This document shows, one piece after another, positions 1 to 6,989 of a stretch of 12,598 nt of DNA. Each line of letters starts with the position of its first letter. The first letter of the stretch is position 1. The stretch comes from JBOGIF01 sp050742415 (lineage in GTDB: Bacteria > Actinomycetota > Acidimicrobiia > Acidimicrobiales > AC-14), in the NCBI GenBank assembly GCA_050742415.1, contig JBOGIF010000095.1, positions 1 through 12,598 of the forward strand. Direction: 5' to 3'. The notes below the pieces were generated by a model that saw nothing but the letters and a program-made list of their open reading frames with translations, ran no database searches and was not told the origin of the DNA. Both the position numbers and the translations under genes were made by a program.

Positions 1-137
1 AAGTCGGCCCGGTCCAGCTGCGCGGGCGCCGCCCAGCGCCCCTGGGTCGGCGGCTGTGGCCGCCGGCGCTCGATGAGCACCGCCACGACGGCCGCCACCG
101 CCACCACCACGGCGGCGATGACCAGTCGCTCGGTCAA
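1..137 (-). CDS. N-terminus of a single-pass membrane-anchored protein, possibly thioredoxin-like (partial)
   Basis: The reading frame starts at a TTG (137-135) nested in the stop codon of the mannosyltransferase gene (TTGA overlap) and stays open to the window edge, giving 45 codons. The first residues are MTERL, followed by a hydrophobic stretch of Val/Ala/Ile at about residues 5-22, then a basic ERRR stop-transfer motif and a Pro-rich linker ending in QLDRAD. This is one N-terminal transmembrane anchor with the rest of the protein probably outside the membrane. The linker pattern reminds me of actinobacterial membrane-anchored thioredoxin-like proteins, but the CxxC region would lie outside the window, so that name is a guess. 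The tight overlap suggests translational coupling to the glycosyltransferase genes upstream. The open frame and anchor are well supported; the function is not. Confidence 0.55.
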   Translation of the reverse strand, partial: MTERLVIAAVVVAVAAVVAVLIERRRPQPPTQGRWAAPAQLDRAD

Positions 138-886
138 GCGCGGGCGGAGCTGGGCCCCCTGCGCAGGATGCGGTCGCGCAGGCCCCACCACGTGACGAGG
201 GCCATGGCCTCGACGACTATCCGGTACGACATCTTCGAGGTGCCCCGGCGGCGGTCCACGAAGGTGATCGGCAGCTCACGGATCCGCCCGCCCGCCCGGG
301 CTACCCGGTAGGCCATCTCGATCTGAAACCCGTAGCCGTCGGCCCGAACCGAGTCGAGCTCGATGCTCGCCATGAGCCCGGCCCGGTAGGCCCGGAATCC
401 CGAAGTGGCGTCGGCCACGTCCAGCCTCAGGGCCGCCGCCGCGTAGCGGTTTCCCCACCGCGACAGCATCCGCCGGTAGAGGGGCCAGTTGGGGATCGCG
501 CCCCCGGGCACGTAGCGGGAACCGATGGCGAGGTCGGCGCCGTCGGTGATGGCGGCGAGCAGCGCGGGCAGCGCCGAGGGGTCGTGGGAGAGGTCGCTGT
601 CCATCTCCACGAGGATCTCGAAGCCGCGGTCGACGGCCTCGCGGAAGCCCAGGCGGTAGGCGCTGCCGAGGCCGAGCTTGGAGGGACGCGTGACGACGTC
701 GACTCCCCCGAGCGCGTGGCCTTCGGCCTTGGCCACGTCGGACGTGCCGTCGGGGCTCGAGTCGTCGACGACGAGGACGTGGGCGTGGGGAACGGCGTCC
801 TTCAGCCGGCGCAGCACCTCGGCGATGTTCTCCGCCTCCTGGAAAGTGGGGAGCACGACCATGGTGCGCATGCCGGATTCTCTCAT
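134..886 (-). CDS. Polyprenol-phosphate mannosyltransferase, DPM1-like GT2 (250 aa)
   Basis: The protein is a family 2 glycosyltransferase of the dolichol/polyprenol-phosphate mannose synthase type. The known family reaction transfers mannose from GDP-mannose to polyprenyl phosphate at the inner membrane face, supplying lipid-linked sugar to extracytoplasmic transferases. Visible motifs are VVLPTFQEAENI (residues 10-21), VVDDSSPDGT (39-48), the metal-binding DSDLSH (96-101), and the C-terminal signature RRRGTSKMS (212-220). There are no C-terminal membrane helices, so it is a single catalytic domain, like the separate synthase domain of mycobacterial Ppm1. The ATG at 886 overlaps the DUF5719 stop (ATGA). 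A second ATG at 871 (MRTMVV) is also possible and would remove five residues. The 250-residue length is normal for the family. The family call is secure; mannose as the sugar and polyprenyl phosphate as the acceptor are inferred from the family. Confidence 0.92.
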   Translation of the reverse strand: MRESGMRTMVVLPTFQEAENIAEVLRRLKDAVPHAHVLVVDDSSPDGTSDVAKAEGHALGGVDVVTRPSKLGLGSAYRLGFREAVDRGFEILVEMDSDLSHDPSALPALLAAITDGADLAIGSRYVPGGAIPNWPLYRRMLSRWGNRYAAAALRLDVADATSGFRAYRAGLMASIELDSVRADGYGFQIEMAYRVARAGGRIRELPITFVDRRRGTSKMSYRIVVEAMALVTWWGLRDRILRRGPSSARA

Positions 887-2328
887 CGGAGGGGCACTCC
901 GATGGCCATCGTCACGCCGATGCCCTTCCGGCGGTAGGTGTCGCGTTCGACGACGACGGGCCCGTTCGAGGTCACGACGAGGGGCGTAGCTGCCCCCTTG
1001 ACGTGATCGCCGAGCGGCACGGCCCGGCGGCCCCCGGCCGGGACCTCGAGATCGGCAAGGCCGGGAGGTGGCGCCTGGGCGCCCTCGTCGAGCACGGCGA
1101 TCGCCACGCGGACGGGACGGGCACCGGGGTTCTGGAGCACGACCAGCTCGTCGACGGCGTCGTCGGACTGGCCGGCGGCGAGGGCCCATCGTCGGGTGGC
1201 AACCCGGCTCCCGACCGTCGTCGTCACACCCGTCCGCCCGCTGGGCGCGCTGAACACGACGGTGCGCTCGACGACGACGCCGACGCCGTTCAAGGCCCTC
1301 ACGGTGACGGCGTGGGGAGTCCCCTTTGGGATCCTCGTCTCGTCGTTGGCGACCACGGTGAAGGCGGACTGCCGCGGCACCGTGATCTGGAGGGGCTCGG
1401 CCTCGCCCGCCTCCAGGGCCACGGCCAGCTCCACCCTTGCCTCCGCGGCACCCGGGTTGAAGATCACGAAGCGCTCGGTGACGCCGTCGGCCACGCGGCC
1501 CTCGGGGAAGTGCCATCGGGATCCCGGTGCGGCTGACCCGAGAGTCACCGTCATCCCCTTGGGGCCGGCGGTGCCGTCGAACGTCTGGGCCCGGGCCACG
1601 ACCAGGCGGCCGGAGCGGGCCCGGACCGTCGAGGCCACCGCATCGCGGCGCTGCACGAACCGGCCGACGTCGACCGCGATCATCCCCCGCCCCAGCACCG
1701 ACGCGCCGGTAAGGCTCTCGGGGGTCACCACCTCGCCTTCGGTGGCGAAGGAGAAGTCGACGACCGCATCCTCGGGGAACGGGTTGAAGACGAGCAGGGT
1801 CTCGACCGCGTCCTTGGTCGTGACTCCCGTGGCCACGTGCCAGGTGGCCGACGCCGACGACGCGCACGGGGTCACGCTCTCGCCGAGCGGGCCGATGACC
1901 GCCAGCTCCACGGCGGCGTCACCACCGTCGAGCTCGATCACCGCCGACACCCACGGGCCTGTCACGGCATCGGCCAACCGCAACGTGGAGCGGCCGCGCT
2001 GGGCCACCGCGAGCGGGACGACTCGGGCCGCCCCGGTGATCGACACCACCGTGGCTGTTCCGCTCAACGCCTCGGACCCGGCGTTGGCGATCACCAAGGT
2101 TCCGTCGGCGACTGTGTTGGGCCCCGCCGAAGCCCCGGTGCAGAACCAGGCCGAGGATCGTGCCGACGGGGGCGCGGCCATCGGGACCTCGCTCTCGACG
2201 CCGAGGGACTCCGTCGGCGGTTGGCCCCTTCCCCGGTCGGCCAGCGCGCCGATGACGAGGAGCGCTCCGACGACGGCAAGGGCCGGTGCCCTCCGGACCG
2301 TCCCGGTCTTCTCGGGGGAACGGCTCAC
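883..2328 (-). CDS. DUF5719-like exported/anchored protein (481 aa)
   Basis: The start is a GTG at 2328 nested in the stop of the GT2 gene (GTGA), giving 481 residues. Residues 1-13 are basic and polar (SRSPEKTGTVRR) and are followed by a hydrophobic segment at about 14-30, which could be an uncleaved signal anchor or a signal peptide. The rest is soluble, rich in Val, Ala, Thr and Gly, and built from repeating beta-like modules in which phrases such as LLVFNPFPEDA, FVIFNPGAAEA and VVLQNPGARP recur. This suggests tandem beta-sandwich units outside the membrane. I recognise the pattern as the actinobacterial DUF5719 family, whose function is not known to me. Its position between a membrane glycosyltransferase and a polyprenol-phosphate mannosyltransferase, coupled to both, suggests a role in assembling or holding an envelope glycan. 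The gene is secure, the family likely, and the role inferred. Confidence 0.85.
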   Translation of the reverse strand: MSRSPEKTGTVRRAPALAVVGALLVIGALADRGRGQPPTESLGVESEVPMAAPPSARSSAWFCTGASAGPNTVADGTLVIANAGSEALSGTATVVSITGAARVVPLAVAQRGRSTLRLADAVTGPWVSAVIELDGGDAAVELAVIGPLGESVTPCASSASATWHVATGVTTKDAVETLLVFNPFPEDAVVDFSFATEGEVVTPESLTGASVLGRGMIAVDVGRFVQRRDAVASTVRARSGRLVVARAQTFDGTAGPKGMTVTLGSAAPGSRWHFPEGRVADGVTERFVIFNPGAAEARVELAVALEAGEAEPLQITVPRQSAFTVVANDETRIPKGTPHAVTVRALNGVGVVVERTVVFSAPSGRTGVTTTVGSRVATRRWALAAGQSDDAVDELVVLQNPGARPVRVAIAVLDEGAQAPPPGLADLEVPAGGRRAVPLGDHVKGAATPLVVTSNGPVVVERDTYRRKGIGVTMAIGVPLR

Positions 2329-5300
2329 CGCTTGTGGGCGGCGCGGCCCCGCCACAGGAGCCAGAATGCCGCCGCCCAGAGGAGCAGCTCGACCGATATG
2401 AGCACGAGCCTGATGGGCGAGGCCCGGAACCGCAGCCGGGCCGGCCCGGCCCGGTCGGCCCGGAACGAGTTGACACCGTAACCCTCGGAGCGGGCCACTC
2501 CACTCCCGTCGACCGTCAGCGCCCAACGGGATGAGGACGACTCCGAGAGCAGGACCAGGCCCGGTCGCGGCAGCCTGCCGTCGAACTCCACCGGCCCCCC
2601 GCTGTCCAGTACCGGGGTGGAGCCGGAGAGGTCCGCTCCCTTCCCCAGTTGACGGGGAAGCGCCCCCCCGGGATCCATCCCGGTGGTCGCCTGGCTTCCC
2701 AGAAGGGAGCGGCCCGGGCCCCACGCCTCGTTCTGATAGACGACCGCCGAGTCGTCGGAGGCCAGGAGGCGAAGGTCGAGCTGGGAGCGCAGGGCCTGCG
2801 AGAGGGCAGCCGGGGGGATGGCCGAGCGAGAGCTGGACCGCCCGGCGGCAGCCTGGCGGGGAACCACCACGTAGCGGACGGCCAGGGGGGCGAGGAGGCT
2901 CCCGAGGCGCGATGTCCCACCCTCGCTCGCGTCGCGGACGGCGCCGGCGATGGCCCTTGTCTCCTCCGACGGCGGTCCCGGCAGCAGGTCGGTGACGGCC
3001 GGGGGGCCGTCGCGGGAGGTGGCGTAGGCGACGCCTTCGATTCCCGTCACCCGGCCGAGAGGCCACCCGGGCAGGGGGAGCACCTCCGGGTCGCCGAGCC
3101 AGAGCACGCGGAAGCTGCCCTCGGACGGGCTCGAGCCCAAGGAGGCGATGCTGCGCGCCGCTTCTTCGGCGGGCAGACCCCAACGGCCGTCGCGGGCACC
3201 CACCAGCACCGGCACAGTCGACAGGGCCAGCACGGCGCCGGCGGCCGCCGAGGCGGTCTGTCGCCAGCCGAACCGGTGGCCCCGCAGGTCGACCTCGAAG
3301 GCGACGGCGCCGATGGCGGCGGCGAGGGCTATGGCGGCGGCGGCCGGGGTCAACAGCACGTCGGGAACCTCGAAGCGAACTGGGAGCAGGCCCCGCCCGC
3401 CGGCCCAGGCTGCAACCACGCAGGTGAGGGCCACGAGCCATAGGCGGGTGGCCCAGGCCAACCGCCAGTCCTTGCCGACGACGAGCGGGAGGGCCGCCAC
3501 CACCAGCAGCGCCCACCCGAGCGGCCCGGCGCCCATGGGGCCCGTCTGGAAGCGCAAGAGCTGGCCGAGCTCGGTGGCGCGGCCGGTGGCCCGAGCCACG
3601 CCGGTGACGGTGGTGAAGCCGCCTGGTCGCAGCAGGTCGAACGACCACGGAAGGAGCAGCACGGCCGCCACCACCAGCGCCGCCGCCGTCACGCCGAGAA
3701 CCCGGAGGGCCCCGTCCGCCTGCCCGACGACGATGGCACCGACGACCAGCCCGACCGCGGCCAGGAGGAGAGCAGCGCCGATGGCCGGCGCCAGCATGGC
3801 GACCACCGCGGTGATCAGGCCCAGCACGAGCGGGTCGAGCCACTTCGGCGCCCGACGCCTTGCGTCACCCTCGGGGGAGGCGAAGGGCTCGAGCCCGGTC
3901 GCCCGCGCCAGGCGCCCGAGCAGCCACGGGGCGGCGGCGTAGGCGACCAGCGCGCCCCAACGACCCCGGGAAAGAGCGTTGTACGGCAAGGGCACCGCCA
4001 GGTAGGCGACGACGCCGACGAGCCGCGGCAGGGGGGACGAGAGCGGCCGGGTGAGCGACCATGCCCCGAGCGCCGCCATGGGCCACGCCCCGAGGACGAG
4101 AACCTTCTGCAGCACGTCCACGTGGCCGAAAACCAGCCCTCCGAGCACTCCCAAGATGCCCAGCACCGGCGGTGCCGCCGCGGTCGACCCCAGCCCGGTC
4201 GTGCGCCAACCGCCGAAGAAGTTCGCCAGCAGGGCTCCCGGAGCCGGTAGCGGGGCCAGCTCGCCGACCGCCGGGAGACGGTCCCCGAGTAGGTGCCGGG
4301 CGCCGGCCAACCACATCAGGACCAGGAGACCCAGGAGCAGGCCGGCGGCGCGCGCCGGGCCCTTCCACACCGACTCGACCAGGTTTTCGCCGGCGGCCAC
4401 CAGCGCCTGGGCCCGTTCCTGGGCGTGCAGGCGGTGATGGACGTAAGCGGTGAACCGGACGCTGCCCCGAACCTGGAGCCTCCTCACCTCCGAGTCGGGG
4501 ACGGTACGGGCTCGCCGCACGGCGCGCCGCAGCGGCCGTAGCTCGCCCACCCGCCGCAGGTTCCACCACCACGCGGCCACCAGTTGGCCGGCCTGGCGGA
4601 AACGGCGGGACGCCACGGCAACGATCGCCTCGAAGACGGTGACGACGGCGGCCTGAGGCAGCACCCGTACCAGGTGAGGCAACGAGTAGCTCTTGAGGAT
4701 CGTGTGCAGGTGGCTGCGGGTCTCGATCCCCGCCTTGTCCCCCGGCGCCCCGTTGTCGGGTGTTCCCCGTTCTCGGTGACGGGCCCGTGCCTGGGGGGCG
4801 ACGACCACCCGGGCGCCGGCTACTTGGGCGCGCCAGCAGAGGTCCACGCCGGCGCTCTCGTCGGCCAGGACAGGGTCGAACCCTCCCAGCGTGCTGAAGA
4901 GGTCCTGCCTCACGAGCAGGCACGTCGTGGAGACGGCGAACACGTCGCGCACGGCGTCGTGCTGTTCCTGGTCGAGCTCCCCGCGTTCCACCAGAGGGCC
5001 GGAGGCCCCGGTCTTGTCGATGGCGAGGCCCACTTCCAATAGATGGTCCGGCCGTTCCCACTCGACGACCTTGGGCGCCACGATCCCGGCGTTCGACCGC
5101 AGCGCCTCCTCCACCAGGAGCCTCACCGCCGGGCGTTCCAGCGCCACGTCGTCGTGGCAGAAGACCAGGAACGCCGCGCCCTCGACGATCTGCAGCACGT
5201 CGTTGGCCACCGCTGCGAACCCCTTCACCTCCGGGCGGCGGAGGTAGGCCTCCGGAAGTATCTCGGCCACGCGGCTCGCCGGCACCGGCGTCGAGCCGGT

Positions 5301-5456
5301 GTCCATCACCAGTACCGACTGGTTGGGGTAGTCCTGGGTGGCAAGAGCGACGAGGGTCTGCTCGAACCACTCGCCGGGGTCGCTCGTCAGAACGACCGCC
5401 ACCACGGGGGGAGCGGAGGTCTCGGCGTCCATGCTCGGCGTGAGGCTAGCCGCCAC
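2325..5456 (-). CDS. GT2 glycosyltransferase fused to a large multi-TM domain (1043 aa)
   Basis: Residues about 17-240 form a GT2 (GT-A fold) domain. It starts with VVAVVLTSDP, has the acidic metal site HDDV (101-104), and has a C-terminal acceptor-side motif reading GGFDPVLADESAGVDLCWRA (191-210). From about residue 365 there are many hydrophobic helices, including a conspicuous LPYNALSRGRWGALVAYAAAPWLL-type segment that recalls GT-C/AftD-like membrane glycosyltransferases. A soluble region follows (about 780-1010), then a final helix and a basic tail, RGRAAHKR. The architecture suggests a cytoplasmic GT2 catalytic domain joined to a membrane sugar-transfer or translocation domain, acting on a lipid-linked or wall glycan. 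Start choice: the GTG at 5456 has an AGGA ribosome site 8 bases upstream, while the in-frame ATG at 5432 does not. The gene begins a coupled run with DUF5719 and DPM1-like genes. Donor and acceptor are unknown, and the GT-C resemblance is inference. Confidence 0.88.
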   Translation of the reverse strand: MAASLTPSMDAETSAPPVVAVVLTSDPGEWFEQTLVALATQDYPNQSVLVMDTGSTPVPASRVAEILPEAYLRRPEVKGFAAVANDVLQIVEGAAFLVFCHDDVALERPAVRLLVEEALRSNAGIVAPKVVEWERPDHLLEVGLAIDKTGASGPLVERGELDQEQHDAVRDVFAVSTTCLLVRQDLFSTLGGFDPVLADESAGVDLCWRAQVAGARVVVAPQARARHRERGTPDNGAPGDKAGIETRSHLHTILKSYSLPHLVRVLPQAAVVTVFEAIVAVASRRFRQAGQLVAAWWWNLRRVGELRPLRRAVRRARTVPDSEVRRLQVRGSVRFTAYVHHRLHAQERAQALVAAGENLVESVWKGPARAAGLLLGLLVLMWLAGARHLLGDRLPAVGELAPLPAPGALLANFFGGWRTTGLGSTAAAPPVLGILGVLGGLVFGHVDVLQKVLVLGAWPMAALGAWSLTRPLSSPLPRLVGVVAYLAVPLPYNALSRGRWGALVAYAAAPWLLGRLARATGLEPFASPEGDARRRAPKWLDPLVLGLITAVVAMLAPAIGAALLLAAVGLVVGAIVVGQADGALRVLGVTAAALVVAAVLLLPWSFDLLRPGGFTTVTGVARATGRATELGQLLRFQTGPMGAGPLGWALLVVAALPLVVGKDWRLAWATRLWLVALTCVVAAWAGGRGLLPVRFEVPDVLLTPAAAAIALAAAIGAVAFEVDLRGHRFGWRQTASAAAGAVLALSTVPVLVGARDGRWGLPAEEAARSIASLGSSPSEGSFRVLWLGDPEVLPLPGWPLGRVTGIEGVAYATSRDGPPAVTDLLPGPPSEETRAIAGAVRDASEGGTSRLGSLLAPLAVRYVVVPRQAAAGRSSSRSAIPPAALSQALRSQLDLRLLASDDSAVVYQNEAWGPGRSLLGSQATTGMDPGGALPRQLGKGADLSGSTPVLDSGGPVEFDGRLPRPGLVLLSESSSSRWALTVDGSGVARSEGYGVNSFRADRAGPARLRFRASPIRLVLISVELLLWAAAFWLLWRGRAAHKR

Positions 5457-5462
5457 CTGTGG

Positions 5463-5468
5463 TTTCCT
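5463..5468 (-). promoter_or_regulatory. Ribosome-binding site of the GT2/multi-TM gene
   Basis: The minus strand reads AGGAAA here. AGGA lies 8 bases upstream of the GTG at 5456, which favours that start over the ATG at 5432. It is one of the few recognisable Shine-Dalgarno sites in the window, because most other genes are coupled by overlap or start very close to a possible promoter. Confidence 0.5.
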
Positions 5469-5474
5469 AGTTGG

Positions 5475-5651
5475 GTGCCACGGTCCGCCCTCGACCTCGT
5501 CTACACCGCAGTGGGCTTCGGCGTCCTCGGTGTGCAGCGGCTCCAGGTGGAGCGCCGGCGGGCGGAGAAGCAGCTCCTGTCGGTCGGCAGAGCCATGCTC
5601 GGCGGCTTCTCGTTCCAGGCCCCGGCGGGCCGAGACGGAGGCTCGCCTTGA
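5475..5651 (+). CDS. Small hypothetical protein with one hydrophobic helix and a charged coil (58 aa)
   Basis: From a GTG at 5475 the frame encodes 58 residues. The first part, ALDLVYTAVGFGVLGVQ (residues 5-21), is a plausible membrane or amphipathic helix. It is followed by a strongly charged segment, RLQVERRRAEKQL, that could continue as a helix. This resembles the small actinobacterial proteins with a VGxGVLxxQRxQVxRR pattern that I associate with hypothetical, phasin-like or anchor proteins, but I cannot name a family. No clear ribosome site precedes the GTG, and the start lies only 18 bases from the divergent GT2 gene, so the true 5' end may have been lost. Its stop overlaps a TTG (TTGA) that opens the yqgE remnant, so the two were probably an operon. 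Codon use and protein character look like coding sequence, but the gene could be a decaying fragment. Confidence 0.45.
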   Translation: MPRSALDLVYTAVGFGVLGVQRLQVERRRAEKQLLSVGRAMLGGFSFQAPAGRDGGSP

Positions 5652-5828
5652 CCGATATGACGGCGGCCGCCGCCGAGGGGACGCTGAAGGGTCATCTGAT
5701 CGTGGCCAGCCCTGCCCGACGATCCCGTATCGCCGCTACCCGAGGAGTTGTGGTCGGAGGTCCTGCGCCGGCAGGGCGGCCGACTGGCCCGCTTGGCCAA
5801 CTTCCCGCCCGATCCCACCGCCAACTGA
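5648..5828 (+). pseudogene. yqgE: Internally deleted, frameshifted UPF0301/YqgE (AlgH-family) gene
   Basis: The region starts at TTG 5648 (or ATG 5657) with MTAAAAEGTLKGHLIVASPA, which matches the amino terminus of UPF0301/YqgE proteins, where a G-x-L-L-V-A-S/T-P-A motif opens the domain. After codon 5714-5716 this frame loses family character. In the frame one base later, from about 5712, the sequence reads LPDDPVSPLPEELW followed by SEVLRRQGGRLARLANFP and PDPTAN, ending at TGA 5826-5828. That is the typical UPF0301 carboxyl terminus (PExLWxxVLRRQGG...DPxxN). Family members are about 180-190 residues; only about 60 codons remain, so roughly 120-130 codons of the middle are missing and the ends are out of frame. 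The last base touches the stop of the opposing GT4 gene. An assembly error is the main alternative. The function of the intact family is not well defined. Confidence 0.72.
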
Positions 5829-6989
5829 TCAGAGCAGCGAGCGGTATACCGCGGCGTGGGCCGCGGCTGACGCTTCCCACGTGAAGCCGGCAGCTACCTC
5901 GATGCCGCGCCGGCTCCGGCGGTCGACCTCGGGCCCGCCGGCGAGCGTCGTCTCCAGGGCTTCGGCGAGCGCGGCGATGTCGCCTGGCGGGACCAGCAGG
6001 GCTGCGTCGCCGGCCACCTCCTCCATGGCCGAGCCGGTGGTGGTCACCAAGGGGGCCCCACACGCCAGGGCCTCCAGAGCGGGGAGCCCGAAGCCCTCCT
6101 CCAGCGACGGGTAGGCGACCGCCGCCGCGCCGCGAAGGAGGGCGGGCTTGTCGGCTTCGGGCAGGTACCCGGTGAGCCTGACGCGGGCTCCGACGGGGCT
6201 GTCGGAGATGGCCTGGTCGACCGCGTCCGCTCCCCATCCGGGAGCGCCAGCCAGGACGAGGGAGAGGTCGGGCCGGCCGGCGGCCACCCGCTCGAATGCA
6301 CGCACGAGCGTGGGCACGTCCTTGCGTGGCTCGAGCGTGCCCAGGAACGCGACGTAAGGCGGCACGACGCCGGCCCGAACCAGCGCCCGCTCGTCGGCAT
6401 CGGAGTCGGCATCGGCATCGCCCGGTCGCGGGGCCGCCGGGCGGAACCGGTGGTCCACGCCGTGGGGGATGACGTGGACCGGCGCTCGGGGCCGCAGGCG
6501 CTCCTGAAGGCGGGCGGCGGTGCTGGCGCTCACCGCCACCAGGGCGTCGGCCCGCCGCGCCGCCACGCGCAGTGCATGGCCGAGGAAGGCCACCTTGGAC
6601 CGCTGGTGCCACTCGGGATGGTCCAGGAGTGACAGGTCGTGCACCGTGACCACCACTGGCCGACCGGCTCTGAGCGGCATCGTGTAGTGCGGCCCGTGGT
6701 GGACGTCGATCCCCTCGGCCGCAAGCACGGCCGGCAGCCGGAGTTGCTCCCAGCCGAGCCGCAGCGGCCTGGGCGTTGGGGCCGCCTCCACCACGGTTGC
6801 TGCGGGAGCCAGCTCACGCCAGCGCCGGCCGTCGCCGCGCCGGCACAACAGGACCAGGCCCACGTCGGCGCGGCGGCCGACGGCGGCGGCCAGATCGAGC
6901 ACGTAACGGCCGGCGCCTCCGGGCGACGTAGGGACTGCGGTGGCGTCGAGCGACACCAGGGGAGCGTCTCGCGCCTGTCCGTCGGTCAC
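5829..6989 (-). CDS. GT4 family glycosyltransferase (386 aa)
   Basis: This is a GT-B fold retaining glycosyltransferase of the GT4 (RfaB/mannosyltransferase-like) family, expected to transfer a sugar from a nucleotide-sugar donor in the cytoplasm. It has the N-terminal GGAGRYVLDL loop (24-33), VTVHDLSLLDHP (114-125), the domain-linking GTLEPRKD (217-224), and the donor-site EEGFGLPALEALACGAPLV (297-315) with the E298-x7-E306 pair typical of GT4 enzymes. The GTG start at 6989 overlaps the stop of the preceding GT4 gene (GTGA), indicating translational coupling. An acidic Asp-Ala run (DADADSDADE, 191-200) sits in the inter-domain linker. Its stop forms a TGATCA palindrome with the stop of the converging yqgE remnant. 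Donor and acceptor cannot be told from sequence. Confidence 0.92.
   Translation of the reverse strand: MTDGQARDAPLVSLDATAVPTSPGGAGRYVLDLAAAVGRRADVGLVLLCRRGDGRRWRELAPAATVVEAAPTPRPLRLGWEQLRLPAVLAAEGIDVHHGPHYTMPLRAGRPVVVTVHDLSLLDHPEWHQRSKVAFLGHALRVAARRADALVAVSASTAARLQERLRPRAPVHVIPHGVDHRFRPAAPRPGDADADSDADERALVRAGVVPPYVAFLGTLEPRKDVPTLVRAFERVAAGRPDLSLVLAGAPGWGADAVDQAISDSPVGARVRLTGYLPEADKPALLRGAAAVAYPSLEEGFGLPALEALACGAPLVTTTGSAMEEVAGDAALLVPPGDIAALAEALETTLAGGPEVDRRSRRGIEVAAGFTWEASAAAHAAVYRSLL
6393..6419 (-). repeat. Imperfect hexanucleotide repeat encoding Asp-Ala linker
   Basis: The coding strand reads repeated GATGCC units (GAT/GAC alternating with GCC and one TCC), encoding DADADSDAD at residues 191-199 of the GT4 protein. 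It is a short, in-frame simple repeat in the loop between the two GT-B domains, where length change should be tolerated. Confidence 0.6.

Noticed and set aside
887..1867. Long N-terminal extension of the mannosyltransferase
   Set aside because: The extension is low-complexity Arg/Gly/Pro sequence lying over the DUF5719 gene; the family start is at 886 or 871.
1196..2401. 401-codon plus-strand ORF opposite the DUF5719 gene
   Set aside because: It is Thr/Ser/Ala/Pro-rich antisense of a strongly supported gene, with no domain pattern.
2329..3843. Upstream extension of the DUF5719 frame as a nearly 1000-residue protein
   Set aside because: This part is Arg/Pro/Gly/Ala-rich and overlaps the GT2/multi-TM gene in another frame; it is a GC-rich shadow. 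The GTG at 2328 is the natural start.
3865..5370. 501-codon minus-strand ORF
   Set aside because: It is the alternative frame of the GT2 gene, with composition typical of frame-shifted GC-rich coding sequence.
5043..5474. Extension of the 58-residue ORF upstream to 5043
   Set aside because: The upstream part is antisense to the start of the GT2 gene and has no protein-like character.
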